Assembly: GCF_023611925.1 (NCBI RefSeq)
Contig: NZ_CP091456.1
Location: forward strand, 1,716,001 to 1,780,000
Length of the DNA stretch: 64,000 nucleotides
Direction: 5' to 3'
DNA from: Avibacterium sp. 20-132
GTDB lineage: Bacteria; Pseudomonadota; Gammaproteobacteria; Enterobacterales; Pasteurellaceae
The number at the start of each line of letters is the position of its first letter. The stretch's first letter is position 1. The translations under genes were made by a program, and so were the position numbers. This document shows positions 29,433-37,882 of the stretch, one piece after another. Under the pieces are notes generated by a model. That model saw nothing but the letters and a program-made list of their open reading frames with translations. It was not told the DNA's origin and did not search any database.

Positions 29433-30503
29433 CTTTTCTAGCTCCCCGTTTAAAATATCATTTTCAGCGTCAAATTTTGTCGTGTCCAAAAGGCACTTTG
29501 ACGTAAGTTTGACGTGATTTGCATAGCTCAGTAAATGGTCCGCATTGAGGTGTGCATAGCGTTTTACCATCTCAAGCGTTTCCCATCCGCCTAGCTCTTT
29601 TAGTACCATTAATGGCGTACCGTTTTGGACGTGCCAACTTGCCCAAGTATGACGCAAATCGTGGAAGCGAAAATCACTGATATTGCACTTTTCCAGTGCC
29701 TGATTAAAATCAGGATAGCTAATTTCTTTTATTTGCTTATTTCGCCCGCGGTGGAATACATAGCGGGAGAGTTGTTGGGCTTGCCTTTTTTCGATCACTG
29801 CTAAGGCATCTTTACCTAGTAACAACGACCGTGCTCGTCCTGATTTAGCCACATCGCTACTGACAATGGCGATATTACGAGACAGATCGATTTTATCCCA
29901 AGTAAGCGATAAAATTTCCGTCATTCTTGCCCCGGTGGCAAGAGCAAAGGCGCAAACATCTCGCATCCAGCTAAGCTGCAATGCATTAAGAAGTTCAAGG
30001 GCTTGTTGCTGAGTGATCCAACGTACCCTAACTTTAGGCTCTTTATTTTTAGGGATATAAGGGATACTATCTATCCAACCTGCTTTTTGAGCAAGCGATA
30101 AAACACGCATTATTGAGCTACGATAACGGTTTTGTGTGGATAGCGATAATTTTTCCCCCGTACTTGTTTTGTGCGTAGGGAGATTATTTACAATATCATC
30201 AGTTGTTAAAGAGCTAAGAGTTCGCCCAGCCAATACAGATCGCCAATATTCCGTGTGGCGGATTTTGGTCTTAAAATCTTTTTGCCCTTGCGAAACTTCA
30301 AGAAACCTTATTAGTGCTTCTTCGATCGTTCTTTCGGGCTTTTTATTGAGCTGTTCGACTTGCCAATATTCGTGTTTTAGCTTGTCGTGTAGCTCTTGGG
30401 CTAATTTCTTTTCAGTTGTTTGAGCAGAGCGTCTAATTCTCTGGCCGCTCGGTGTGGTAATATCGATTTGCCAGACACCGAATTTGTTTTTCCTGATCGG
30501 CAT
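29412..30503 (-). CDS. int: Tyrosine site-specific integrase
   Basis: 363-residue integrase that recombines attP with the tRNA-Leu attB. An N-terminal arm-binding domain (about 1-60, KFGVWQIDITTPSGQRIRRSA), a core-binding SAM-like domain (about 65-170) and the catalytic domain follow. Catalytic residues visible: Arg in ATGARMTEILSLTW, Lys in AKSGRARSL, H-x-x-R in HDLRHTWASWH, and the nucleophile Tyr in MVKRYAHL. It points toward the tRNA, as usual. Its 5' end overlaps the excisionase-like gene by 103 bases in another frame. Confidence 0.95.
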   Translation of the reverse strand: MPIRKNKFGVWQIDITTPSGQRIRRSAQTTEKKLAQELHDKLKHEYWQVEQLNKKPERTIEEALIRFLEVSQGQKDFKTKIRHTEYWRSVLAGRTLSSLTTDDIVNNLPTHKTSTGEKLSLSTQNRYRSSIMRVLSLAQKAGWIDSIPYIPKNKEPKVRVRWITQQQALELLNALQLSWMRDVCAFALATGARMTEILSLTWDKIDLSRNIAIVSSDVAKSGRARSLLLGKDALAVIEKRQAQQLSRYVFHRGRNKQIKEISYPDFNQALEKCNISDFRFHDLRHTWASWHVQNGTPLMVLKELGGWETLEMVKRYAHLNADHLLSYANHVKLTSKCLLDTTKFDAENDILNGELEKKKAVSY

Positions 30504-30709
30504 TTTCTCTCCTTATCGCCGACCTGATCGTCTAATCGGCAAACATTTTGCGTGTTTTGCCGCTTCTGATCAAGTGTTGTTTTACTTACTCGCCATACTC
30601 TAGATCCTTCCATACGGAAAAATCCCCAATGAAACCGATGAGCATAAACAGCTCCATAGCTCATTTTGAGTTTATCGGCAACTTCTGGAATAGTTAGGAT
30701 TTCTTCCAT
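30401..30709 (-). CDS. Excisionase-like helix-turn-helix protein
   Basis: 102-residue basic protein. Residues about 5-45 (ILTIPEVADKLKMSYGAVYAHRFHWGFFRM) match the winged-helix DNA-binding fold of excisionase/MerR-like proteins. The rest is charged and low in complexity. Gene position directly upstream of int, with overlap, is where a recombination directionality factor is expected. Ribosome site GGAGGG precedes the ATG. Function as Xis is inferred from position and HTH only. Confidence 0.65.
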   Translation of the reverse strand: MEEILTIPEVADKLKMSYGAVYAHRFHWGFFRMEGSRVWRVSKTTLDQKRQNTQNVCRLDDQVGDKERKCRSGKTNSVSGKSILPHRAARELDALLKQLKRN

Positions 30710-30732
30710 ATTCCCTCCAATAAAAATCCCGA

Positions 30733-31215
30733 TTAAGTTGGCAATTTAAAAAACAAAAGCCAATGTGTGTTATTGGCTTTTCCTGATTTGTGGCCGATCA
30801 AAGGTTGATGATCAATAGTTTTAATGATTTCGCTAACAGAGATTTGCGTTTCATTCCACTTAAAAACTAGCGTTCCGTGGTCATCAAGCACGCGCATACA
30901 TTCATCAAAGCCTTTTTTGAGTTGAGTTTGCCAATCTTTGTTTAGTCGGCCATACTTTTTTACTAGCCACGCATTATCACCGCCAGCTTTTAAATGTGGT
31001 GGATCAAAGATGACGAGCTTAAAAGATTTGTCGGGGTAGGGCATATCGGTAAAATCGTGGATGACGTCAGGATTTATCTCAAGTTTACGGATTTTATCCC
31101 TATCTTTCATCGTTGTTTCAGTCTGTCTGTTATCGGCAAATAAGACGTCAGGATTTTGCTTGTCGAACCAAAACATACGACTACCGCAACATACATCTAA
31201 AATAGGTTTTTGCAT
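30733..31215 (-). CDS. Phage SAM-dependent methyltransferase
   Basis: 160-residue class I methyltransferase. Motif I-like LDVCCGSRMF at the N terminus is the SAM-binding loop, and FDPPH (about residues 71-75) is a D-P-P-H catalytic motif of the N6-adenine / N4-cytosine DNA-methyltransferase type. Short for a complete restriction-modification enzyme; no target-recognition domain and no restriction partner seen. Small methyltransferases of this kind are common in temperate phages. Role could be DNA modification for protection; target unknown. Confidence 0.75.
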   Translation of the reverse strand: MQKPILDVCCGSRMFWFDKQNPDVLFADNRQTETTMKDRDKIRKLEINPDVIHDFTDMPYPDKSFKLVIFDPPHLKAGGDNAWLVKKYGRLNKDWQTQLKKGFDECMRVLDDHGTLVFKWNETQISVSEIIKTIDHQPLIGHKSGKANNTHWLLFFKLPT

Positions 31216-31227
31216 AATTTATTCCAA

Positions 31228-31254
31228 ATAAAAAAGCCACTTGTTACAGTGGCT
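31228..31254 (-). terminator. Terminator inside the leftward operon
   Basis: GCCACT (31236-31241) and AGTGGC (31248-31253) pair around TGTTAC. On the minus strand the hairpin is followed by TTTTTTATTT. It lies after the 160-aa hypothetical gene and before the methyltransferase, so the last three leftward genes need antitermination or another promoter. Confidence 0.75.
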
Positions 31255-31273
31255 TGTTAGTCGTAATTCATTT

Positions 31274-31756
31274 TTATTTTGTCTCAATTTTATAATTCAA
31301 TAATGCTTTCGCCATTGCTTCAGCACCTTCTTTGGTTTCAAATACTAGTCCTTTCTCAATTAAGTTCTTGTCATTGTGATAATCTGCATCAAGATAGTCT
31401 AGGCATATTTCGCCACGATAACTAAAATTTACAAACCAATAAGAGATTCCATTTACCCAATTATCTAACGTTACAGGTTCAGGAACTTCGATACCATTAA
31501 TAAAACGTCTAGGCTCTTCCCACATACCAGTAATGGAATATTCTTGGTTGCAATAAACTAAATCATCTCCCTGTTCATTCCATTCCAATAAATGCAAACT
31601 GTTGTCAGATGCATAACCAACTAATGAATTAGTATTAATTTGTAAAAGATTAGCTAATTCTTTATTTTCAACTTTATTAAGAACAAATGCTTTTAATCCA
31701 TTTTTAAGTCTTACTGGTTCACCCGCTAAAGCTTTTTCTAAATCAAATGGTTTCAT
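31274..31756 (-). CDS. Hypothetical phage protein
   Basis: 160 residues from the ATG at 31756, which is preceded by GAGGAGGAAG, an excellent ribosome site; a start five codons earlier is less likely. Begins MKPFDLEKALAGEPVRLKNGLKAFVL and contains LLEWNEQGDDLVYCNQEYSITGMWEEPRRF and YWFVNFSYRG, giving a beta-rich, aromatic protein. I do not recognise a characterised family; similar small proteins occur in early regions of phages. Its first bases overlap the tiny gene upstream. Confidence 0.7.
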   Translation of the reverse strand: MKPFDLEKALAGEPVRLKNGLKAFVLNKVENKELANLLQINTNSLVGYASDNSLHLLEWNEQGDDLVYCNQEYSITGMWEEPRRFINGIEVPEPVTLDNWVNGISYWFVNFSYRGEICLDYLDADYHNDKNLIEKGLVFETKEGAEAMAKALLNYKIETK

Positions 31757-31901
31757 TTTCTTCCTCCTCATCTTTGAAGAAAATAACCATAGTGTTATTA
31801 TCGTAAGAGATAAGCATTTTATTTATAAAATCATTATCTTTAAGTTGCTTAGCAACTTTATTCATCTCTTTGTGAATTTCTATTTTGTCGTATCTACCCA
31901 T
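31743..31901 (-). CDS. Small hypothetical phage protein, 52 aa
   Basis: Open frame of 52 residues starting MGRYDKIEIHKEMNKVAKQL and ending KDEEEENETI. A strong GGAGG site sits before its ATG, it fills the otherwise empty gap between two early genes, and its 3' end overlaps the next gene by 14 bases. Helical, charged, acidic tail. Function unknown. Confidence 0.6.
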   Translation of the reverse strand: MGRYDKIEIHKEMNKVAKQLKDNDFINKMLISYDNNTMVIFFKDEEEENETI

Positions 31902-31903
31902 AA

Positions 31904-32122
31904 TTAATCCTCCACAGGAACAATTAATAAATTTTTAGGGTTAATATCACGATATTTAATTTGATACGCATACACTTGTTTTATTTCATCAAGTGGTAAG
32001 CCATATCTTGTTTCTCGGACTATATCCCAGCCAAAGGTTTTAGAATGCTCTAAAAGAATGTATTTTTTACCCTCATCTATAATTAGCTCAGGTTCTTTTG
32101 GTTTAAAAATTTTTAAGTTCAT
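31904..32122 (-). CDS. Hypothetical phage protein, 72 aa
   Basis: 72-residue small protein (MNLKIFKPKEPELIIDEGKK... ending NPKNLLIVPVED). No recognised domain, signal peptide or membrane span. Its ATG overlaps the stop of the DUF6378-like gene, so it is translated as part of the same early operon. Function unknown. Confidence 0.65.
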   Translation of the reverse strand: MNLKIFKPKEPELIIDEGKKYILLEHSKTFGWDIVRETRYGLPLDEIKQVYAYQIKYRDINPKNLLIVPVED

Positions 32123-32412
32123 TCTAGTCGTCCTTTAAGCATATCCTTTTCGATCACGGGGGAATACAGCTCGCCACCTAAGAGCGCGTAACCCGCAATA
32201 TCTTGCCAGTTGTCTTTATAATCGGGATCGCCTGTCAATATTCTTGCTATTTTTGTTGCAATCATTTCTAAAGCCTCACGCTGTTGTGCATTCAAACTTT
32301 CGGAGCGTTTATCAATCGTTGATTTTATTTCTTGAGCAACTTTAGCGGTGGTTTCAAAGTCTCCGTAGATGGATTGCCGTTGATTTAATATTTCGTTTGT
32401 TTTAGCTGTCAT
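32119..32412 (-). CDS. Phage protein, DUF6378-like
   Basis: 97 residues with the recognisable pattern RQSIYGDFETTAKVAQEI and ILTGDPDYKDNWQDIAGYALLG, found in many phage early proteins (DUF6378-type, all-helical). The family's function is unknown; the resemblance to helical NTP-pyrophosphohydrolase-like folds is only suggestive. Overlaps the helicase gene by 11 bases. Confidence 0.7.
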   Translation of the reverse strand: MTAKTNEILNQRQSIYGDFETTAKVAQEIKSTIDKRSESLNAQQREALEMIATKIARILTGDPDYKDNWQDIAGYALLGGELYSPVIEKDMLKGRLE

Positions 32413-33802
32413 TTTTAACTCCTTTTTGTTTCATCGAGTCGAGTAATATTTCTTGTACCGTCTTTTTGTTGTTTCGGCGGTCAATTACCGTTTGATCAAG
32501 TGTGCCTTGAGCCACGATGTGATAAATAAAAACGGGACGATGATGTCCCGCTTGTGCTTGTCGGGTTGGCCCTATCCGTTCGACGATTTGCTGATACTGC
32601 TCTAGGTCCCACCAATGCGAAAAGAATACAAGGATATTTCCGCCATCTTGTAAGTTAAGCCCGTGTCCGGCACTGGCAGGGTGGGCAAATAAAATAGGGA
32701 TTTTTCCTTTGTTCCAATCTCGGATAGTTTTGGGGGCAGTATCAAGCTCTTTTCCTTGCGGAAAATATTTTTTTAATCGTGCTAAATCACTTTTGAAATG
32801 GTAGGCTACTAAAACTGGCATTCCAGCGGCTTCTTCCACGATACTTTCTAAGGCCTGTAGTTTTGCATTATGGACTTCTTGCCAGTAGCCATCTTCGGTA
32901 TAAATAGCTCCACTGGCAAGCTGTAAGCATTTTTGTGTTTTTGCGGCGGCATTCATCGCTTCAATATTTTGCCCTTCGAGTTCAATAAACATTTCTCGTT
33001 CAAATTCACGGTACTTTTTCATCACCTCTAAGGGGAGTTCCACCGTGATCGTGGTTTGAATAGGTTGCTTAATATCAAAATAATCTTCCGCTTGAATGGA
33101 TAAACAGCAATCGGCTAGCTTTTGTTGGATGTCTTGTTGTGCAAAATCATAAGGCTCAACCTTAGAAAAGCCCGTTGTGCCGATAGGAATCGTTTTAAAC
33201 CAACGGTCTTTAAAGGCTGTAAAGGTTGCTCCTAGTCGTTGACCTTTATCAACAAACCACTGTTGTCCCCAAAGGTCGATTAGCCCGTTTGGAGAAGGTG
33301 TACCAGTTAAATTTATCCATCTTTTTACTTTCGGGTGTGCAACCACCGAAAGATATTTGGCACGCTTACCGCCTTTACGCGTACGGAAGCTTTTTAACTT
33401 AGTACTTTCATCAGCAATCACGGTGGAGAAACGCCAATTTTTCCCCAAATACTCCACCAACCAAGGAATATTTTCGTAATTGGTCGTATAAATATCCGCA
33501 GGCGTATTAAGTGCAGCGATACGCTCTTTAGGAGAGCCCACAACGGCAATTGCTTTAAAATGGGTTAAATGCTGCCACTTATCGACTTCATCAATCCAAG
33601 TTGATCTTGCTACCCGTAGCGGTGCAATAATTAATATTGGGGGCTCAATCTCCCCCAATAAGATTAATAAATCAAGTGCGGTTAACGTTGAGACCGTTTT
33701 GCCGGTTCCCATTCCTGACCAAATATTACAACGTGGGTGGTGGATAATATAATCAATGATAAGATGTTGATAAGGGCGAGGGGTAAAGTTTAATCTGTCC
33801 AT
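32402..33802 (-). CDS. SNF2-type DEAD-like helicase
   Basis: 466-residue superfamily 2 ATPase. Walker A is GMGTGKT (30-36), the Walker B-like box is VIADEST (about 125-131), and motif VI is QIVERIGPTRQ (near 420), with TGTPSPNG as motif III. It has both RecA lobes and little else, as in phage SNF2/DEAD helicases. It overlaps the VRR-NUC gene by 13 bases; helicase plus nuclease plus polymerase form a phage replication or recombination module. Exact role unknown. Confidence 0.88.
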   Translation of the reverse strand: MDRLNFTPRPYQHLIIDYIIHHPRCNIWSGMGTGKTVSTLTALDLLILLGEIEPPILIIAPLRVARSTWIDEVDKWQHLTHFKAIAVVGSPKERIAALNTPADIYTTNYENIPWLVEYLGKNWRFSTVIADESTKLKSFRTRKGGKRAKYLSVVAHPKVKRWINLTGTPSPNGLIDLWGQQWFVDKGQRLGATFTAFKDRWFKTIPIGTTGFSKVEPYDFAQQDIQQKLADCCLSIQAEDYFDIKQPIQTTITVELPLEVMKKYREFEREMFIELEGQNIEAMNAAAKTQKCLQLASGAIYTEDGYWQEVHNAKLQALESIVEEAAGMPVLVAYHFKSDLARLKKYFPQGKELDTAPKTIRDWNKGKIPILFAHPASAGHGLNLQDGGNILVFFSHWWDLEQYQQIVERIGPTRQAQAGHHRPVFIYHIVAQGTLDQTVIDRRNNKKTVQEILLDSMKQKGVKNDS

Positions 33803-34071
33803 AAATGATCTAACTCATAGCTATCTACGATTTCGACGCGTTGTCCCAGATTCCGAATGCGGTCGATTTCACGTTGTTGCCCCGCTCTTGGTTTTTGTTT
33901 AGGTGCTTTGCATTCAACAAAAAGCAATTTTCCATTGGGTAACAACAGTAATCTATCTGGCACATTAGCACGCGCGGGGCTTACAAATTTATAAGCAATC
34001 CCCCCTCGTTTTTTCACTTCGTTGACGAGGTGCTTTTCGATGTCTGATTCGCGGATTAATGTTTTCATCAA
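33790..34071 (-). CDS. VRR-NUC domain nuclease
   Basis: 93-residue minimal VRR-NUC protein of the PD-(D/E)XK superfamily. Visible motif: PDRLLLLPNGKLLFVECKAPKQKPRAGQ, giving the D...ECK catalytic core (D at about 39, E-x-K at about 53-55). Standalone VRR-NUC proteins are frequent in phages next to SNF2 helicases and may resolve branched DNA. Overlaps its neighbours on both sides by a few bases. Confidence 0.88.
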   Translation of the reverse strand: MMKTLIRESDIEKHLVNEVKKRGGIAYKFVSPARANVPDRLLLLPNGKLLFVECKAPKQKPRAGQQREIDRIRNLGQRVEIVDSYELDHLWTD

Positions 34072-34274
34072 AATGTTTTCACCTGTGGTACTTCCGGGAT
34101 ATTGACTTTAAAACGTGCGTTATAATCCCGAATATGCTTGTTTAGGGCAGAAATAGCCAGTTCCTCGGCACAAAAATTAGGTGTAGTTCGCAAGATTTGC
34201 CCTTTTTCATTTTGCAGTTGCCCAATATAGCCACGCTTATCGGGTAACTTTTTGATTAATGGTTTATATTTCAT
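34068..34274 (-). CDS. Hypothetical phage protein, 68 aa
   Basis: 68-residue basic protein (MKYKPLIKKLPDKRGYIGQLQ at its start). The pattern resembles small arm-type DNA-binding or DUF domains, but I cannot assign it. It lies two bases after the polymerase gene and overlaps VRR-NUC by four, so it is clearly part of the operon. Confidence 0.65.
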   Translation of the reverse strand: MKYKPLIKKLPDKRGYIGQLQNEKGQILRTTPNFCAEELAISALNKHIRDYNARFKVNIPEVPQVKTF

Positions 34275-34276
34275 TG

Positions 34277-36340
34277 TTAGTCCTTTCTGTATCGATGGGC
34301 CTCAAAGCCCCCCGCATTTAGCGGTAATCCATCCGCCCAATCTGGTGGGATAGCCAATAGCTGGCTAAGCTGTTGATGGGTATAACGGGGATTATCTAAT
34401 GCTTCAGTGATCACTTCATCGTGCACTGTGAGGATAATTTGGTAACCCGCATTTTCAATGGTAGGCATATTGGCCGCCATAATATCTCTAGCGCAACCCT
34501 GAGTGATGTTTTCTACCAATTTGCCGGAATAGGTTTGAATGCGTTGCCATTTACGGGTGTAAGTATCAATCCCCATATAGGTAATTCGATTTTGATCATC
34601 AAGCCTGATTCCCGGATAACAGAGATAACGACCTGATGGCAATCTGATCCGCAACCACGCCCCTACCTTTTCAAAAGTCAATGCCCTTACTCCGATAAGT
34701 GTGTTTGGTTTGTGTATTGCCTGTCGTACCGCAAGGTCAACATTTTTCCAAAAGGCACAAATTGCGGGGTGCGCTTCTCGCCACATTCTTTTAATGGCAT
34801 CACATACTTGATAAATTTCAGCGGTCAGTCCGTGTGTCCGTTTTTGTTTTTTTGCCCAGTCCCACGCGCGTTGCGCTTCAACTTTGATATGCGACGGAAT
34901 TTTTGCGGATTTTGCTAATTCGTCTAAATCAAGCCGATATACCGTGGCAAAGGTTAAAAATGCGCCTACGCCCCCCTCATAACCTAGTCCTAATTCTTGT
35001 ACTTTTCCGATTTGGCGTTGTGATTTATTTACGTTTTCAACGGGTATTCCAAAAGATTTTGCATAAGCGAGGTTATAGAGATCCGCCCCGGTGCCATTAT
35101 CAAATGCGCTAAACGCATTGAGTTTCCAATTTTCCCCCGCTAGCCAAGCAAGCATTCTTCCCTCAATATTTGAAAGATCCGATACCACGAGTTTTTTACC
35201 TTTTGGTGCGATAATACAACCGCGTAAGGCAGAGCTTGCAAGTTCGGTAACATTATCAAAAATAAGTTCGGCACAATTTGCTTTTAATGCCTCAATGCCC
35301 ATATCAATATCCGCTTGCTTTAAACTTGGTCTGGGTAAGTTTTGCGGTTGAAAGGTTCTTCCCGCCCATCTCCCCGTTCGCGTTGCGCCGCAAAACTGTA
35401 GAGTGCCTCGCAATCTACCGTCAGTATTTACCGCACTAAGCAACTTTTTGTATTTACTCGCACTCGTCGCACTCGCGATTAAGCGAGAGGAGAGTAAGGT
35501 TTTGACGGCTTCGGGTAAATTTTCATCTTGTAACCGTCTTTCTATTGTGCTTGCAGTCATATCTGGTAAGGTTACGCCATACTCGGTAAGCAAATGCGCA
35601 AGTAACGCATCTCTTTGTGTCGTAGAGGTAACTTCCCCATTTGTTAGTTGTTGAGTTTGTTTGGCAAGCGAGGCTTTTTGCTTATCGATAGCTAAGATTG
35701 CAGCTTTTGCAAGCTCAATATCAACGGCAAAACCTCGGTCATTGATTTGTTGGTCTTGTTGCCAAAGTTGATGTTCTGATTGTGTGGCATTCCACATCGG
35801 CATTTTTTTATGCAAAACTCGCATTGCTTCAATGTCTAACTTTGCATACTGTTTAAATCGTTCCCACTCTTCTGGGTGCGTAAGGCTTGTTGCGCGTTCA
35901 ATTTTGCTGTTTTTCGGACGGGGTTTACAAAATAACTGAATTAATTGTTTACCCGCTTTGTCTTTGGCTTGGTCTGTTTCTAGCCTAAATATCTCGCTTA
36001 ATTCCCCAAGTCCACCGGGTAGACTGTGCCAATAGGCTTGAATCATCGTATCGAACCAGCGGTCTAATCCGCCTTTTATCGCGTGCGGCATTGTGTGTCT
36101 AAGTATTGTGCGGTCGAAATGCGAATTGTGGAAACAAAGTCGTACACTTGGATCCGCTAATAACTGCCGTAATACTTCTGGCATTGGTCCCGCCGTACAA
36201 TCCCAGACTTGTACTGGAGCGTCATTAAGTGCATAAGCAAATAACAAGATTTCCGCGTGTTCTGCGTAAGCGTGTACCCCATTTTTTATTGGTACCGGCG
36301 AATAGGTTTCTAAGTCAGCGTACAGCGTATGTGCGAACAT
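34277..36340 (-). CDS. Phage family A DNA polymerase with 3'-5' exonuclease domain
   Basis: 687 residues from the ATG at 36340, preceded by GAGG; the frame is open further upstream to 36436, but the first recognisable domain residues start here (MFAHTLYADLETYSP). The exonuclease domain (about 5-180) shows D-L-E, CFHNSHFDRTIL and YAKLDIEAM. The polymerase domain has motif A VVSDLSNIEGRMLAWLAG, the motif B-like region KVQELGLGYEGGVGAF and motif C LTVHDEV. Such polymerases with DUF2815/DUF2800 partners form a known phage replication module, best known to me from Firmicutes phages. Overlaps the small upstream gene by 26 bases. Confidence 0.92.
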   Translation of the reverse strand: MFAHTLYADLETYSPVPIKNGVHAYAEHAEILLFAYALNDAPVQVWDCTAGPMPEVLRQLLADPSVRLCFHNSHFDRTILRHTMPHAIKGGLDRWFDTMIQAYWHSLPGGLGELSEIFRLETDQAKDKAGKQLIQLFCKPRPKNSKIERATSLTHPEEWERFKQYAKLDIEAMRVLHKKMPMWNATQSEHQLWQQDQQINDRGFAVDIELAKAAILAIDKQKASLAKQTQQLTNGEVTSTTQRDALLAHLLTEYGVTLPDMTASTIERRLQDENLPEAVKTLLSSRLIASATSASKYKKLLSAVNTDGRLRGTLQFCGATRTGRWAGRTFQPQNLPRPSLKQADIDMGIEALKANCAELIFDNVTELASSALRGCIIAPKGKKLVVSDLSNIEGRMLAWLAGENWKLNAFSAFDNGTGADLYNLAYAKSFGIPVENVNKSQRQIGKVQELGLGYEGGVGAFLTFATVYRLDLDELAKSAKIPSHIKVEAQRAWDWAKKQKRTHGLTAEIYQVCDAIKRMWREAHPAICAFWKNVDLAVRQAIHKPNTLIGVRALTFEKVGAWLRIRLPSGRYLCYPGIRLDDQNRITYMGIDTYTRKWQRIQTYSGKLVENITQGCARDIMAANMPTIENAGYQIILTVHDEVITEALDNPRYTHQQLSQLLAIPPDWADGLPLNAGGFEAHRYRKD

Positions 36341-36500
36341 TTGGAACCTCACAATATTGATTGTCATTTTCTGAAACCCATTTTCCGTTGAGGGAGGTTT
36401 CGCAATAATCTTTTTGAATGGCGATTTCGTCTTCATAATCCATTGCGCCTACAAGTCCGAAAATGGTAATAAATACGGTTAACATAATGATCGTTTTCAT
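36315..36500 (-). CDS. Small phage protein with signal-like N terminus
   Basis: 61 residues. Hydrophobic start MKTIIMLTVFITIFGLVGA is a signal peptide or single membrane span. The rest, DYEDEIAIQKDYCETSLNGKW..CEVPN, has two cysteines and the pattern DYEDE..QKDYC that I recall from many small phage proteins of unknown function. Its 3' end overlaps the polymerase start. Confidence 0.65.
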   Translation of the reverse strand: MKTIIMLTVFITIFGLVGAMDYEDEIAIQKDYCETSLNGKWVSENDNQYCEVPNVRTYAVR

Positions 36501-36536
36501 TTTTATACCTCACGCAACCTAGCGTATTTTGTATAA

Positions 36537-36571
36537 TAAAAAGCCCCGCCTACATTAAATAAACGGGGCTT
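36537..36571 (-). terminator. Terminator inside the leftward operon, before the polymerase
   Basis: AAGCCCCG (36541-36548) and CGGGGCTT (36564-36571) form a perfect 8-bp stem. On the minus strand it is followed by TTTTTATT. It stands between the DUF2303 gene and the polymerase, so the polymerase, nuclease, helicase and integrase genes lie beyond it. Confidence 0.8.
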
Positions 36572-36588
36572 ATTGGGATTAATAACAA

Positions 36589-37395
36589 TTAAATGCTAAT
36601 TGATCCGATATTTACTTTAATGTCAGTGTCGCTAATGGCATCACGTAATTTATCTGCGAATTCATTCGCAATACTTTCTTTTAATTGTTCACCTTTGACT
36701 ATTCGAACAATTAATTGTGGCTCATTTCCGCCAGTAAGAATAGATAAACGCAAATGCATATCTCGGATGCTAAGACCTGTATAAGGATCACAGGTAAAAG
36801 TAAAACTTGCAGGCAGTTCTAGTTTGCTTTTCGCCTCCACACGTTCAAGCGCGGATTTAGTTGCTGCGAAATCGCCTACTTCGTGCTCTTCGTTGCGAGC
36901 ATAATCAAGTGTGATTTTTCTCACCGCTTGAATAGCCTTATTTAACGGCATTTCGTTACCGTTTTCATCATTTGCGCTGATATAATCCGCCCAATCTTCT
37001 AGCCACTCCGCAAAGTTTTTCTGGCTATGTTTAACCCCTTCAAACTCGCATAATGCTTTAAACGCCGCAGTTTTTACCATATCCAATTTTGCGCGGTGTC
37101 GAGCGTGTTTAGGGTGCTGGACATTCCCCATATCAAACACAATTTCTGCAGTCATTCGACGTTCATCAATAAACGCTTGAGCATCATCTTGCGTATTGGC
37201 CTTAGCATACTCGACTACGGCGTTAAAACTTGTGGTCTCAAATCGTGCGCGGAAATAGGCCCGTGTATCATTAAATTCTTCGAGGTTATGAATGGTCATA
37301 TCCTCTGGCAAAATCGCAATTGGATGTGCGGTGTTATCCACTCGTACGCTAGATAAACCAAGTTTTACAATATCTTGAATTTGATTTGTACTCAT
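36589..37395 (-). CDS. DUF2303 family (YfdQ-like) phage protein
   Basis: 268 residues. Segments such as HPIAILPEDMTIHNLEEF, RARFETTSFNAVVEYAK and FTCDPYTGLSIRDMHLRLSILTGG are typical of DUF2303/YfdQ, a family found in enterobacterial prophages next to recombination or SSB-like genes. Function unknown. Followed by a terminator and preceded by a 60-base AT-rich gap. Confidence 0.85.
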   Translation of the reverse strand: MSTNQIQDIVKLGLSSVRVDNTAHPIAILPEDMTIHNLEEFNDTRAYFRARFETTSFNAVVEYAKANTQDDAQAFIDERRMTAEIVFDMGNVQHPKHARHRAKLDMVKTAAFKALCEFEGVKHSQKNFAEWLEDWADYISANDENGNEMPLNKAIQAVRKITLDYARNEEHEVGDFAATKSALERVEAKSKLELPASFTFTCDPYTGLSIRDMHLRLSILTGGNEPQLIVRIVKGEQLKESIANEFADKLRDAISDTDIKVNIGSISI

Positions 37396-37455
37396 AATAT
37401 GTTTTCCTTCTTAATTAAGTAAATTTATTTAATTGAATAATGGCTTTTGCTAAGT

Positions 37456-37800
37456 CTACGCGACCTTAGCATCCACGAACTTTAATACTTGCCCCTCTTT
37501 TTCTGGGCGTTCAGGACTAACGGAAAGTGCGCCACCTTTATGCACATACATTGGTGTCGCCGTGGTGTCCTCTTCCGAAGATTTACCGCGTTTTGTTGGT
37601 TTGGTATAAGTGACCTTATGGGAGATTTGGACTTGAGGGTTATCGCTGTCCATACGTTTTAGCGAAAACTTGATACTGACCTCACCTTGCTTATCGTGGT
37701 TGATCACCCCTAAAGCAACATCAGAAAGTGCTTGTGCGACTTTGTTAGCGAAAACGCCAGCATCGAGTTCGTCGAAAAATTCGTTAAGATTTGTTTTCAT
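37456..37800 (-). CDS. Hypothetical phage protein, 114 aa
   Basis: 114 residues from the ATG at 37800 (MKTNLNEFFDELDAGVFANKVAQALSDVALGVI...), preceded by GGAT; an upstream open stretch of 14 codons lies in terminator-like DNA and is rejected. Contains VSIKFSLKRMDSDNPQVQISHKVTYTKPTKRGK, a beta-rich middle. Resembles small early proteins seen beside DUF2815 genes. Function unknown. Confidence 0.65.
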   Translation of the reverse strand: MKTNLNEFFDELDAGVFANKVAQALSDVALGVINHDKQGEVSIKFSLKRMDSDNPQVQISHKVTYTKPTKRGKSSEEDTTATPMYVHKGGALSVSPERPEKEGQVLKFVDAKVA

Positions 37801-37829
37801 ATTTTTATCCTTTGTATTGAGGGTTAAAA

Positions 37830-37868
37830 AAGAAAACCGCACTTCATTTTTTTGATAAAGTGCGGTCT
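37830..37868 (-). terminator. Terminator from paired uptake signals after DUF2815 gene
   Basis: ACCGCACTT (37836-37844) and AAGTGCGGT (37858-37866) are inverted uptake-signal cores. On the minus strand the hairpin is followed by TTTCTTTTTT. It lies 16 bases beyond the DUF2815 stop codon. Confidence 0.75.
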
Positions 37869-37882
37869 GTTTGGGATTGGTT

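Noticed and set aside
30733..31215. A restriction-modification system around the methyltransferase
   Set aside because: No restriction enzyme gene is adjacent; the methyltransferase is small and embedded in a phage early operon.
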